This document shows positions 33,299-43,072 of a stretch of 47,162 nt of DNA, in pieces. Below the pieces are notes generated by a model. That model was not told the DNA's origin, did not search any database, and saw only the letters and a program-made list of their open reading frames with translations. The stretch spans positions 1 to 47,162 of the forward strand of contig ONMU01000010.1 in the NCBI GenBank assembly GCA_900319035.1, in the 5' to 3' direction. Source of the DNA: an uncultured Bacteroidales bacterium (GTDB lineage Bacteria > Bacteroidota > Bacteroidia > Bacteroidales > Paludibacteraceae). Within the stretch, counting starts at the first letter, position 1. Every line of letters starts with the position of its first letter. A program made the position numbers and the translations under genes.

Positions 33299-36200
33299 AT
33301 GAGGAAATACTTACCCTTATTCTTTTTAGGTGCGCTATTTTGTGCGTGCCTTTTTACGTGCCCGCTCGCCGCGCAGACTAATATAGTCGCGGACGCGGAC
33401 GCTTTATACGCACTCGCAAATCAGTCTGCCTCCACGGATTTTGCAGGGCAGACGATTGAACTACAGGCTGACATTGACCTTAGTAATTATGATTGGAAAC
33501 CGATCGGAACGAAGACCCGTCCTTTCCAAGGTACTTTCCACGGCAACGGACATCTTGTCACCGGCTTGCACCGTTTTGATGCCGCCGCTACGGACGGCGT
33601 CGGACTCTTCGGTCATGTCGGTCTGAATGCCGTCATCGAGAAAGTGGGTCTGAACGGTATCGTCGTAGCGAAGAACAAACGCCGTATAGGTGTGATTGCC
33701 GGAGTGTGCGACGGTACGATTCGTCAGTGTTGGAGCATGGCGCAAACAGCCGCAGCAGGTAACATGGTCGGCGGTTTGGTCGGCGAGCTGACCTCCCACG
33801 GTTCGATCACCGACTGCTACAACGCCGGTATGATCCTCAACGCCAACGACACCATCGGCGGCATCGTGGGACGTAACCAAGGTACACTCCGTCGCGTCTA
33901 TAACAGCGGATATGCCAAGAACGGCTACGCTATCGTCGGTCTTGACCAAGGCGGCACGTACGACGACTGTTATTATGACCGCAAGGTCTATTATCAGCAG
34001 CCGGGCGTGGAGCATAACGAGGTCATGCCGGTGGATGTGACGACATCGATGTTCGGCCTCTTTGCTAACTCATCCGTTTGGTCCACAGCTTCGGGTCGCT
34101 ACCCTATCCTCTCGGCTTTCACCTCTTCCGATGCAGCCAAACTGTCGGCAGCTCCGATGTTCATTGACACCGATTGGATTGATCCTATCAACCATGCCAA
34201 CGACCTGACGCGTCCGTTCACGGTATCCACCACCGGCGGTATCGTCTGGGCTTGTCAGGACGAGAGTGCCAAACGATGGATACAGATCAGCGGAGAGAAC
34301 GTGACGGTCGTTCGTCCTTGTACGGAGACCGACGTGCTGGTCAACGTCACGCTCAACGGTCATACGCGTGTCGTCTATATGCGTCCGAGACGTTTAGAGG
34401 ACTTCGCTGCCGGTGCTTTCTACGGAGAGAAACGTCATTTCTGTTATAACGAAGAGGGAAATATCCTCTCAGCTTTCGTCACCAGCACTTCGGCTTCGTA
34501 CGGATGGACAGAAGGCGATTATTTCTACCGCGTGGAGCTGTACGAGATAATCGGCAACGACACCGTCTTCGTGCAAACCCTTTGCGATAATCTGAACGCA
34601 GGTGCTTTCACTTCGTGGTTGACCAGTTATGCTATTCCTGCTACGAAAGCCGGAACATTCGTCTTACGTCGTTTTGCGCATGACGAAGGCTGTGTGGCAG
34701 ATTGGATTCGTTCCGACGATGAGTTCGTCTATCGCGTGTACGAGCCGTTTGATGCAGGAGCTATACAAAACGGACGTGACACGCTCTATCTGACTACTAC
34801 TCCGCTGCCGATCACTATCAGCGAGACCACTCCTGCTACAGGCGGCGGAGGAACACTCACTTATTCATGGCTTCTCAACGGCTCGGCTCTGCCGGGTAGC
34901 AACAGCGCTTCTCTCATCTATCCGATTACCGAACCGGGCAGTTATACCTTCACCCGCATGGTGAACGACAGCGCTGAGTGCGGCAACTCGCTCTCTGATG
35001 GCTCTTATACCGTGGTCATCTATTATCCTTTTGACCCGGGTACTATCTCCGAGAGTTCCGTACTGTCGTTCTGCACACGTTCTGCTGCGCAGGAATATAC
35101 CTTAGCGGCGACCTCGGCTACAGGCGGTAGTGGTGTGTACCGCTATCAATGGTACACGGTGAACGGTACCGACACCACGGCTATCTCCGGTGCTACGCAG
35201 CAGAACCTGACGCTTGGTGACATCGCACCTTTAGCCGGTCAGTCCGTTCTATTCGTCCGTAAAGCGGAAGATAACACCGGTCTGACTCATCTCACGCTCA
35301 GCACAGGCGAGACGACCGTTCATGTGATGACAGAACTGCAGCCGGGAGCCATCTCCGACGGTGCGCTGCCTAACTACTGCGTTGCCTATGACGCTACGGG
35401 TTCAACGATGATCACCGTCTCTATTGCTGAGACCACAGCTGCTACCGGCGACCCGGGTCTCGAATACCAATGGGTACGTCTGCCGGACGGTGCTATTCTG
35501 GCTACCACCAAGGATCTGAATTACACCTTCCCGCTCTCCGAGATCACCATCGGTACTACATATACCTATATCCGCCGTGTGGCTAACCCGGGATGCGAAC
35601 TCGTGGAGTCGCAAGGTAAGACTACTCAGTACTACGGTCAAGGCACACGCGAAGAGGTGTCTGTCACCATCTGCGACGGAGACCTGCCTTACACGATGGA
35701 TTGGTACGACCAAAACGGCAATAAACAGACGCATACTTTTATCAACGACGGCGACACATGGCTCGTGAGCGATATAACAGGCGATTGTCCTGCTGACACC
35801 CTCTTTACCGTTCACACCGTTAGCGTACCGGCATTCAAGATGGATGACGAAGCAAGTCTCTGCCAAGAGACCAAGACGATGACGCTCTACTACGAGCAGA
35901 CCGCCGGACTGTCCGACGTGTTCTACATCCGGTACTCAGCCGACTTGGCGAAATACATGGGTCATCCAGACACCATGGGCGTGATCACCACACCGGGTGC
36001 TATCGTCTTCAATAACATGCCTAATATCGGTGAAGGCGACTGTTACCTGAACGTACAGATCGGTTATGCTGACCAATCCGAATCGGGCACCTGTTTCAGC
36101 CGCAGCCACCGGATGAACCTGTACGTCAGCTTAGGCGGTTACGTCTATAGCAAATACGACCGTGTGGTGTTCGTCGATAACAACCCCAACAACGGCGCTT

Positions 36201-36631
36201 TGCCGGGTGTAACGGATAAATTGGAGTTCGTGGCTTACCAATGGTACAAGAACGGCGTCAAGCAAGACGGTCAGACCGGTCAGTACTACCATGAGGACGG
36301 ACGCGAACTGAACGGCGTCTATTACGTCATGCTGACCGACACCAAAGGCGTTCGGTATCGGTCCTGCGATGTGATCCTGCCTAAGGAAACCGCATCTTCC
36401 GCTCCGCAGCACTCTGCCGTCTATCCGGTTCCTGCTGCGGCCGGTCAACCGGTTACCGTAGAAGCGGAAGGATCCGTTCTCGTACGTTCCTTCGCCGGAG
36501 AGATCATCCAGCGTACCGAACAAGTGAACGGCTCTACCGTCATCAACGCGCCGTACATAGCGGGTATCTACTACGTACAGATAACAGCTCCCGACGGTTC
36601 CGTCGAGATGCATAAACTAATCGTCAAATAA
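33299..36631 (+). CDS. Large type IX-secreted protein: GLUG repeats, Ig-like repeats, C-terminal sorting domain
   Basis: A 1110-residue protein with a signal peptide (LPLFFLGALFCACLFTCPLAAQ). Residues about 50-240 hold a beta-helix of GLUG-like repeats (GLFGHVGLNAVIEKVGL, GGLVGELTSHGSITDCYNAG, GGIVGRNQGTLRRVYNSGY). From about 510 come three Ig-like repeats of roughly 100 residues starting FDAGAI, FDPGTI and LQPGAI. The end (YPVPAAAGQPVTVEAEG to MHKLIVK) is a type A sorting domain. It is likely exported by the type IX system and held at the surface, as an adhesin-like protein. The start is ATG 33299; 29 bases separate it from the tRNA. Confidence 0.85.
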   Translation: MRKYLPLFFLGALFCACLFTCPLAAQTNIVADADALYALANQSASTDFAGQTIELQADIDLSNYDWKPIGTKTRPFQGTFHGNGHLVTGLHRFDAAATDGVGLFGHVGLNAVIEKVGLNGIVVAKNKRRIGVIAGVCDGTIRQCWSMAQTAAAGNMVGGLVGELTSHGSITDCYNAGMILNANDTIGGIVGRNQGTLRRVYNSGYAKNGYAIVGLDQGGTYDDCYYDRKVYYQQPGVEHNEVMPVDVTTSMFGLFANSSVWSTASGRYPILSAFTSSDAAKLSAAPMFIDTDWIDPINHANDLTRPFTVSTTGGIVWACQDESAKRWIQISGENVTVVRPCTETDVLVNVTLNGHTRVVYMRPRRLEDFAAGAFYGEKRHFCYNEEGNILSAFVTSTSASYGWTEGDYFYRVELYEIIGNDTVFVQTLCDNLNAGAFTSWLTSYAIPATKAGTFVLRRFAHDEGCVADWIRSDDEFVYRVYEPFDAGAIQNGRDTLYLTTTPLPITISETTPATGGGGTLTYSWLLNGSALPGSNSASLIYPITEPGSYTFTRMVNDSAECGNSLSDGSYTVVIYYPFDPGTISESSVLSFCTRSAAQEYTLAATSATGGSGVYRYQWYTVNGTDTTAISGATQQNLTLGDIAPLAGQSVLFVRKAEDNTGLTHLTLSTGETTVHVMTELQPGAISDGALPNYCVAYDATGSTMITVSIAETTAATGDPGLEYQWVRLPDGAILATTKDLNYTFPLSEITIGTTYTYIRRVANPGCELVESQGKTTQYYGQGTREEVSVTICDGDLPYTMDWYDQNGNKQTHTFINDGDTWLVSDITGDCPADTLFTVHTVSVPAFKMDDEASLCQETKTMTLYYEQTAGLSDVFYIRYSADLAKYMGHPDTMGVITTPGAIVFNNMPNIGEGDCYLNVQIGYADQSESGTCFSRSHRMNLYVSLGGYVYSKYDRVVFVDNNPNNGALPGVTDKLEFVAYQWYKNGVKQDGQTGQYYHEDGRELNGVYYVMLTDTKGVRYRSCDVILPKETASSAPQHSAVYPVPAAAGQPVTVEAEGSVLVRSFAGEIIQRTEQVNGSTVINAPYIAGIYYVQITAPDGSVEMHKLIVK

Positions 36632-36643
36632 GGAGGAACGGAT

Positions 36644-38494
36644 ATGAAAACAAAGACTATGATCATAGCAACGATGTTGCTCACCGCCGTTTCTCTCTCG
36701 GCGAAACAATATCCCGATTCGGTTCGTCAGGCAAGTGCCGAAGAGCCCAACATAGCGTACGGATGGAACTTCGAGTTTGAAGGAGGTCTGGGCGTCGGCA
36801 GTTACCTGTTTGACCAACTCGGATCGTCTTATAGCGCACCTCATACGCAAAACAAGATCAAGTTCCCAGCTTGGCATGCAGGCATAGGAATCAACTATTA
36901 TTTCGTACCTTGGATGGGTATCGGTACAGGTGCTCAGTTCTCTGCGTACCCGAACCGCGCATCGATCACCAAAGAGTGGACGCAGACTACCCAAGATGCC
37001 TATAACGACGACTACACCATCACCTCTACGCCTAACAAACTGAGGGAAGATCAGAACATCTACATGGTGGAGATTCCGCTTGCTCTCAAGTTCCGTGCTC
37101 GTCCGGGTGTGGTCGGCTTTACCGGAACAGCAGGAGTCAAGATCGGTATTCCGGTAGCTACTAATCAGAACTTAGGAGCCAACGGAATGATGGAGAACTC
37201 CGTCTATTATCCGTTCTACGACCTGACGATGAGCAATGTGCCGGGCGTGGTGGAGAACCTCTCTATTCCGTCCGATAAGGGCAGATTAGGTACCGGTCAT
37301 CTGCGTACGCTCAATTATGCCGCTTATCTCGAATTAGGTATGCTCATACGCCTCCATCAGCGCGTAGAATTAGCTATCGCTGCCTATGGAAACTACTACT
37401 TCACAGACCTTTTGGAGTCGCGTAGCAACGTAGCACTCGGTTTTGCAGACGGACGTACCACCGGTAAGTATCCGATGCCGTACAACGAGTCCTATGCCGG
37501 TGTGCTGCGTTCCAACGAAGTCAAAGAGTTGCATCCTTGGTCTGTCGGTCTGAAGATTGGACTCCAGATAAACGCGAACCGCACGAAGGCGCAACGTGAC
37601 TACGACCGTGAGCAACGCCGTCTGCGCAAAGCTGCACAGCAGCAGGACAGCGTTCCTCAGACCATCAGTTGGGAACCGGAACCCGTAGAGCCTGTAATAC
37701 CGCGTATCGTAGAAGACGAACCTGTTATCGACCCGCGTGAGGAAGCAATCAAGCAGATCTTGCTCATCGCCGAGGAGAATAATATCGACATCTGCCGGAC
37801 GTTCTGTACCGATACCATCGCTCAAGAGCCGGAACCGGAACCGGTTGACACACGCTCCGCAGCAGAGATGTTAGAAGACGAACTGCAAACCGCTGTGATC
37901 TATTTCGACCTCGATAAGGCTATTCCTATCCTCGAACCGGAAGATATTCTCATCCGTATTGCGGACATCCTCAAGCGTCATCCTAATCAGCAGATACACG
38001 TCAACGGTCATGCTTGCAAATTGGGCAAACCCGACTATAACAAACGCTTAGCGCTGCGGCGTGCCAAAGCCGTAGCAGCCCAACTGCGTGAACTCGGTGT
38101 CAAGGACGAGCAGATGATCATCGCCAGCTTAGGCGATAATGTGCCGTTCCGTTACAAAGGCAAACACCAACTGAGCAAAGACCGCCGTGTGGAGATCGTG
38201 CCTGTGGGTCAAGAGAAGAAAGTTGAAGCTCCGGTTGTCGAAGAGAAACCCGTTGCTCCTGTTGCTCGTTCGCAGAAGGCAGCGAAAGCACCGGAAGGAC
38301 GCGTTACCGAGAAAGTCAAAGCAGGCTCACGCCTTGCGCAGATAGCAAGACGTCATTACGGCAATCCGGACTACTGGATCTATATCTACGAAGCCAATAG
38401 AGACAAACTGTCCAAACCGAGCGAACTGCCGGTCGGCATAGAGTTAGTGATCCCCTCAATCGAAGAGATCAAACAACAAGAAGCCAATAAATAA
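36644..38494 (+). CDS. OmpA-family outer-membrane protein with barrel, OmpA and LysM domains
   Basis: A 616-residue protein with a signal peptide (MIIATMLLTAVSLSA). The N-terminal 300 residues are an outer-membrane barrel (GWNFEFEGGLGVGSYLFDQL, then alternating aromatic strands). A Pro/Glu-rich linker (WEPEPVEPVIPRIVEDEPV) leads to an OmpA peptidoglycan-binding domain (VIYFDLDKAIPILE, HVNGHACKLGKPDYNKRLALRRAKAVAAQL). The C-terminus is a LysM domain (KVKAGSRLAQIARRHYGNPDYWIYIYEANRDKLS). It thus carries two separate peptidoglycan anchors. An AGGAGG sequence lies 7 bases before the ATG, uncommon here. It follows the secreted gene by 12 bases, so the two are probably cotranscribed. Confidence 0.9.
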   Translation: MKTKTMIIATMLLTAVSLSAKQYPDSVRQASAEEPNIAYGWNFEFEGGLGVGSYLFDQLGSSYSAPHTQNKIKFPAWHAGIGINYYFVPWMGIGTGAQFSAYPNRASITKEWTQTTQDAYNDDYTITSTPNKLREDQNIYMVEIPLALKFRARPGVVGFTGTAGVKIGIPVATNQNLGANGMMENSVYYPFYDLTMSNVPGVVENLSIPSDKGRLGTGHLRTLNYAAYLELGMLIRLHQRVELAIAAYGNYYFTDLLESRSNVALGFADGRTTGKYPMPYNESYAGVLRSNEVKELHPWSVGLKIGLQINANRTKAQRDYDREQRRLRKAAQQQDSVPQTISWEPEPVEPVIPRIVEDEPVIDPREEAIKQILLIAEENNIDICRTFCTDTIAQEPEPEPVDTRSAAEMLEDELQTAVIYFDLDKAIPILEPEDILIRIADILKRHPNQQIHVNGHACKLGKPDYNKRLALRRAKAVAAQLRELGVKDEQMIIASLGDNVPFRYKGKHQLSKDRRVEIVPVGQEKKVEAPVVEEKPVAPVARSQKAAKAPEGRVTEKVKAGSRLAQIARRHYGNPDYWIYIYEANRDKLSKPSELPVGIELVIPSIEEIKQQEANK

Positions 38495-38504
38495 GAGAAA
38501 ACGC

Positions 38505-39314
38505 TTATAGACGGCGAATAGCAACAAGGCGGTGTGTATAGCCGCCTTGTTCTGTGCTATAAATGCCGGTTTCATCGAGCTTTTCTACCTTCACGCGTCC
38601 CGAACAATGGATCACTCTCTCGCGATCAATAACGATACCAACGTGCGTGATCTTAGCGGCAGATTGCTCTCCTATATCGGAAGACTTATAGTGGTCAAAG
38701 AAAACTAAATCTCCTGCCTGCACTCTCGAAAGTTTCACGACAGCGCGTCCTTGGGTAGCCTGTTCACTCGCGTTGCGAAGCAAACTCTTACCAAAGAGAC
38801 TCATGACCGTCTGTACAAAGCCGGAACAGTCCATGCCCATAGCATTCTTTCCGCCCCAGAGGTAAGGCACATTGAGGAAGAAACGAACAGCCGTCAACAG
38901 ATTCTGCTGGTTGAGTTCCCAAGGCTTGACACACACCATGCTCGGGTCGATACGGAAACCAACGCCTAAGACCTCAAAACGTCCGTCTTTGTAATTCGTC
39001 AGGCGTGTACCTGCCGTCAAAGGAATGGTCTGACCGTTGTTCTCACTCACCGCATATGCCATCGGCATAACTACCACAGCTGCCGTCTTGAGCAAAGCCT
39101 TGTGATCCGTATATTCTTTCGATTTCATCGGAGAAATCATCTTCGCATCAACCCATCCTTCCTGTCCATCGGAGTCCAAACGGATATACGTCCAACGAGG
39201 CTTCTGAGCGACAATCGTAAAGATCTCATTGAAGAGCATCTGCGTGCTCATCTCTGCGCCTTCACGCGCCTCTACCCGCATCGGCACAACACTATGTAAA
39301 GCTATTCCTTTCAC
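38505..39314 (-). CDS. NlpC/P60 (C40) cell-wall peptidase with SH3 domains
   Basis: A 269-residue protein of the dipeptidyl-peptidase VI/YkfC type, which hydrolyses gamma-D-glutamyl bonds of wall peptides. The two N-terminal SH3-like domains (RVEAREGAEMSTQMLFNEIF; WTYIRLDSDGQEGWVDAKMI) are followed by the catalytic domain PYLWGGKNAMGMDCSGFVQTVM (Cys), AKITHVGIVID (His) and VIHCSGRV. There is no clear signal peptide, so it may recycle wall peptides in the cytoplasm. It is convergent with the OmpA gene (10-base gap). Confidence 0.92.
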   Translation of the reverse strand: MKGIALHSVVPMRVEAREGAEMSTQMLFNEIFTIVAQKPRWTYIRLDSDGQEGWVDAKMISPMKSKEYTDHKALLKTAAVVVMPMAYAVSENNGQTIPLTAGTRLTNYKDGRFEVLGVGFRIDPSMVCVKPWELNQQNLLTAVRFFLNVPYLWGGKNAMGMDCSGFVQTVMSLFGKSLLRNASEQATQGRAVVKLSRVQAGDLVFFDHYKSSDIGEQSAAKITHVGIVIDRERVIHCSGRVKVEKLDETGIYSTEQGGYTHRLVAIRRL

Positions 39315-39346
39315 CTTTTACCTTTCGTCTTTCAACTTTCAACTAA

Positions 39347-40948
39347 TCACCACACTTCCTGCGGATGGTTATTATCCGTACGAGGATAGTCAATGGTATA
39401 ATGCAAACCACGGCTCTCTTTGCGTTCGATAGCCTGACGGGTAATGAGATAACCCACGTTGATCATATTACGCAGCTCGCAGATCTCCTTGTCCGCCTTG
39501 ACGCGTTTGAAGAGGTCTTCGGTCTCTTCGTATAGCAGATCCAGACGTTCCCATGCTCGTCTCAGACGCAGATCCGAACGCACGATACCCACATAAGTGG
39601 ACATGATCTGTCCCACCTCTTTGACATCCTGCGCAATGAGCACACGCTCTTCGTTACTGAGCGTTCCTTCATCATTCCAAGCCGGAATTTGTTCGTTGAA
39701 ATCGTAGTTTTCTATCACACTAAGACTATGTTTAGCAGCCGCATCGGCATACACCACCGCCTCAATAAGCGAGTTGGAAGCCAAACGGTTTCCTCCGTGC
39801 AGACCGGTGCAAGAACATTCGCCGACGGCATACAGACGATGGATAGAGGACTGTCCGTCCAGATCCACCTTGATACCTCCGCACATATAGTGCGCACAAG
39901 GCGCTACCGGAATATACTCTTTGGTAATATCAATACCTATACTCAGACATTTTGCATAGATATTCGGGAAATGATGCTTGGTCTCCTCGGGATCTTTGTG
40001 CGTCACATCCAAGCAGACATGATCGATGGCGTGGATCTTCATCTCATTATCAATCGCACGCGCAACGATGTCACGCGGAGCAAGACTCAGACGCGGATCG
40101 TATTTCTGCATAAACTCCTCGCCGTTAGGCAGACGCAGGATACCTCCGTATCCGCGCATAGCTTCCGTAATCAGATAGGCAGGATGCGTCTCGGCAGGAT
40201 TGAAGAGACTCGTTGGGTGGAACTGCACAAACTCCATATCTTTGACCTGACCTTTGGCACGATAGACCATCGCTATACCGTCTCCCGTAGCTATCTCGGG
40301 ATTAGTGGTGGTCGCATAGACAGCACCCGTTCCGCCGGTAGCCATGAGCGTGATTCGGCTCAGATAGGTATCGATTTTCTGGGTCTCGGGATTCAAGATA
40401 TATGCTCCGTAGCACTCGATATCGGGAGTACGTCTCGTCACACGCACACCAAGGTGGTGTTGCGTAATGATCTCTACAGCGAAATGGTTCTCCAGCACCT
40501 CAATAAAAGGATTATCCCGAACGGCTTGCATCAATCCGCGTTGGATCTCAGCACCGGTATCATCGGCATGGTGAAGGATTCGGAACTCGGAATGTCCGCC
40601 CTCACGGTGCAAGTCAAACTGACCGTCCTCTTTCTTATCGAAGTTAACGCCCCAGTTCACCAATTCGGTAATACCTCTCGGCGCATTGCGTACCACTTGC
40701 TCCACCGCAGCAGGATCACTAAGCCAATCCCCTGCTACCATGGTGTCGTGGATATGCTTCTCAAAATCATCCACTAACAGATTCGTAACGGAAGCTATTC
40801 CTCCCTGCGCTTTCGCGGTGTTCGCCTCCTCTAATGTGGTCTTACAGCACAACGCAATCTTGTACTTACCAGCACGCGCCACTTTCAGCGCGAAACTCAA
40901 ACCGGCGACTCCTCCGCCGATAATCAAAAAATCATATCTTTTCGTCAT
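39347..40948 (-). CDS. nadB: L-aspartate oxidase
   Basis: FAD enzyme converting L-aspartate to iminoaspartate for NAD synthesis. The 533-residue length is normal. FAD binding GGGVAGLSFALKVA, GGIASV, EFRILHHADDTGAEIQRGL, FVQFHPTSLF, SLAPRDIVARAID and the second FAD motif GGNRLASNSLIEAVVYADAAA are all present. No nadA or nadC is in the window. It has its own divergent promoter from gpmI. Confidence 0.96.
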   Translation of the reverse strand: MTKRYDFLIIGGGVAGLSFALKVARAGKYKIALCCKTTLEEANTAKAQGGIASVTNLLVDDFEKHIHDTMVAGDWLSDPAAVEQVVRNAPRGITELVNWGVNFDKKEDGQFDLHREGGHSEFRILHHADDTGAEIQRGLMQAVRDNPFIEVLENHFAVEIITQHHLGVRVTRRTPDIECYGAYILNPETQKIDTYLSRITLMATGGTGAVYATTTNPEIATGDGIAMVYRAKGQVKDMEFVQFHPTSLFNPAETHPAYLITEAMRGYGGILRLPNGEEFMQKYDPRLSLAPRDIVARAIDNEMKIHAIDHVCLDVTHKDPEETKHHFPNIYAKCLSIGIDITKEYIPVAPCAHYMCGGIKVDLDGQSSIHRLYAVGECSCTGLHGGNRLASNSLIEAVVYADAAAKHSLSVIENYDFNEQIPAWNDEGTLSNEERVLIAQDVKEVGQIMSTYVGIVRSDLRLRRAWERLDLLYEETEDLFKRVKADKEICELRNMINVGYLITRQAIERKESRGLHYTIDYPRTDNNHPQEVW

Positions 40949-40976
40949 GGTATATATATATTACCCTTTGCGACTG

Positions 40977-41008
40977 CAAAGGTACTACAAATATTTGGAA
41001 CACACAAA
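40977..41008 (-). promoter_or_regulatory. -33/-7 promoter of nadB
   Basis: Minus strand: TTTG (41005-41008), 20 bases, TACCTTTG (40977-40984). Confidence 0.75.
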
Positions 41009-41046
41009 CATTTTCCAAAGAAAATGCATTTTTAATGCTCTTTTTT

Positions 41047-41078
41047 CTTGCATATGTCAAAAAAAAGCAGTAAATTTG
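41047..41078 (+). promoter_or_regulatory. -33/-7 promoter of gpmI
   Basis: CTTG (41047-41050), 20 bases, TAAATTTG (41071-41078). Confidence 0.7.
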
Positions 41079-41113
41079 CACCGCAAATTGGTAAACATAA
41101 AAAAATAACGAAT

Positions 41114-42649
41114 ATGAGTAAAGCATTATTAATGATTTTAGACGGCTGGGGTATCGGTAACAAATCGAAAGCCGATGTCATCAGCGTAACGCCGACGCCG
41201 CACTGGGATGCGCTGTTGGCGAAATACCCGCACTCTCAGTTGCAGGCAAGCGGAGAGAACGTTGGTCTGCCGGACGGACAGATGGGTAACTCCGAAGTTG
41301 GACACCTGAATATCGGTGCCGGACGTGTCGTTTATCAGGACTTGGTGAAGATCAACCGCTCTATCCGTGACAACTCGATCATGCAGAACCCCGAGATAGT
41401 AGCTGCTTACAAAGCCGCACAAGCTGCCGGTAAGAAACTGCATATCATGGGCCTCTGCTCCAACGGAGGCGTACACTCTTCTCTTGACCACCTCTTCAAA
41501 CTCGTGGAGATTGCCAAAGAGTACGGTGTAGCCGACAAGACTTTCGTTCACTGTTTCATGGACGGTCGTGACACCGACCCGCGTAGCGGTAAGGGATTCA
41601 TTGCCGACCTGCAAGGACTGTGCGACAAGACCGGCGCACATATCGCTTCTATCATCGGTCGTTTCTACGCGATGGACCGTGACAAACGCTGGGAGCGTAT
41701 CAAAGTGGCATATGACCAGTTGGTAAACGGCGAAGGACGTAAGGAGACCGACATGGTAGCGGCTGTACAAGGCTGCTATGACCGTCACACCGAGGAGCAT
41801 AAGAACACCGACGAGTTCATGGAGCCGTTGGTAAACGCAGCTTGCGACGGTCGTATCACCGAAGGAGACGTAGTCATCTTCTTCAACTACCGCAACGACC
41901 GTGCAAAAGAGATCACGATCGTACTGACCCAGCAAGACATGCCGGAGCAAGGAATGAAGACGATTCCGGGTCTGCACTACTGCTGTATGACGCCGTACGA
42001 CAGTTCGTTCAAAGGACTGCATATCCTCTACCCCAAGGAGAACGTAGAGAACACCTTAGGCGAAGTAGTCAGCAAATTAGGACTCAAACAGCTCCGTATC
42101 GCTGAGACCGAGAAATTCGCACACGTAACCTTCTTCTTCAATGGTGGTCGTGAGGCCGAATACCCTGGTGAGGAGCGTATTCTGATCCCGTCTCCCAAAG
42201 TGCCGACCTATGATATGAAGCCGGAGATGTCTGCACCGGAAGTGACCGAAGCGCTGGTAGCAGCTATCGAGACGCAGAAGTTCGATTATATCACACTCAA
42301 CTTTGCCAACGGCGACATGGTCGGACATACCGGAGTCTATGAGGCGATTGAAAAAGCCGTAAAGACCATCGACGAGTGCTCGCACAAAGTGATTGAAGCA
42401 GCTTTGGCAAACGGCTATGAGATCATCGTCATCGCTGACCATGGTAACTGCGACAACGCCATCAACGCAGACGGCACGCCGAACACAGCTCACTCGCTCA
42501 ACCCTGTGCCTTTCGTGTATATCTCTAAGGATCACGTGAACGCGCACGTAGAGGACGGTATCCTCGCAGATGTCGCTCCCTCTATCTGCCATATTCTCGG
42601 CATCGAGCAACCCAAAGAGATGACCGGCAAGAACTTAATCAAAGATTAA
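41114..42649 (+). CDS. gpmI: 2,3-bisphosphoglycerate-independent phosphoglycerate mutase
   Basis: Manganese enzyme interconverting 3- and 2-phosphoglycerate in glycolysis. The 511-residue length is normal. Metal and catalytic motifs are [29 protein letters not shown] (phosphoserine), [41 protein letters not shown] and [11 protein letters not shown]. The start is ATG 41114, after the promoter; an upstream extension is excluded because it crosses the -7 box. Confidence 0.97.
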   Translation: MSKALLMILDGWGIGNKSKADVISVTPTPHWDALLAKYPHSQLQASGENVGLPDGQMGNSEVGHLNIGAGRVVYQDLVKINRSIRDNSIMQNPEIVAAYKAAQAAGKKLHIMGLCSNGGVHSSLDHLFKLVEIAKEYGVADKTFVHCFMDGRDTDPRSGKGFIADLQGLCDKTGAHIASIIGRFYAMDRDKRWERIKVAYDQLVNGEGRKETDMVAAVQGCYDRHTEEHKNTDEFMEPLVNAACDGRITEGDVVIFFNYRNDRAKEITIVLTQQDMPEQGMKTIPGLHYCCMTPYDSSFKGLHILYPKENVENTLGEVVSKLGLKQLRIAETEKFAHVTFFFNGGREAEYPGEERILIPSPKVPTYDMKPEMSAPEVTEALVAAIETQKFDYITLNFANGDMVGHTGVYEAIEKAVKTIDECSHKVIEAALANGYEIIVIADHGNCDNAINADGTPNTAHSLNPVPFVYISKDHVNAHVEDGILADVAPSICHILGIEQPKEMTGKNLIKD

Positions 42650-42680
42650 GTATTTGACATTTGTCATTTGAAAAGATAAA

Positions 42681-42711
42681 AAGAAAGCGGCCCGAAAGGG
42701 TCGCTTCTTTT
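42681..42711 (+). terminator. Terminator of gpmI
   Basis: AGCG-G-CCC, loop GAAA, GGG-T-CGCT, then TCTTTT; flanking A-run on the left. It may serve both the gpmI transcript and the convergent lipoprotein gene. Confidence 0.8.
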
Positions 42712-42741
42712 AAGGTAGTACCTTAATGTGAGCAACAAGGA

Positions 42742-42942
42742 TTACTCTGCAGCCGGAGCCTCAGCCTCAGCCGGAGCCTCAACTACCTCTGCCTCAGCAG
42801 CCAGAGAGTCAGCCTCTGCTACCTCTACTACCTCAACTGCCTCAGCAGCCTCAGCCTCTTGGCAGCACTTTTTCTCGCAGCACTTGTTGCCGCAGCTCAT
42901 TGCAGCAAATGCAACAGCTACGATAAGAAGCATTTTTTTCAT
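42742..42942 (-). CDS. Small acidic, Cys-rich lipoprotein
   Basis: A 66-residue protein. A signal peptide with lipobox AAMSCG is followed by a cluster of cysteines (GNKCCEKKCCQ) and a tail made almost only of Glu, Ala and Val. The mature part is about 45 residues. The cysteines could bind a metal or form a sulfur-rich cap. ATG 42942 is chosen for the signal peptide; the upstream frame crosses the promoter. No family recognised. Confidence 0.75.
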   Translation of the reverse strand: MKKMLLIVAVAFAAMSCGNKCCEKKCCQEAEAAEAVEVVEVAEADSLAAEAEVVEAPAEAEAPAAE

Positions 42943-43004
42943 AATTTTAAAACTTTTTAGCCTAAAAAATCCGTTAAGTCTTCGCCTTTTTGCGAAAAAC
43001 GATG

Positions 43005-43036
43005 CAAAAGTACTGCTTTTTTTGCATATATCCAAA
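43005..43036 (-). promoter_or_regulatory. -33/-7 promoter of the small lipoprotein gene
   Basis: Minus strand: TTTG (43033-43036), 20 bases, TACTTTTG (43005-43012). It interleaves with the plus-strand promoter at 43021-43052. Confidence 0.7.
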
Positions 43037-43052
43037 AAAAATTGTAATTTTG
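43021..43052 (+). promoter_or_regulatory. -33/-7 promoter of the PASTA-rluD operon
   Basis: TTTG (43021-43024), 20 bases, TAATTTTG (43045-43052). Confidence 0.75.
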
Positions 43053-43072
43053 CACACTGAATTTTACATTTT

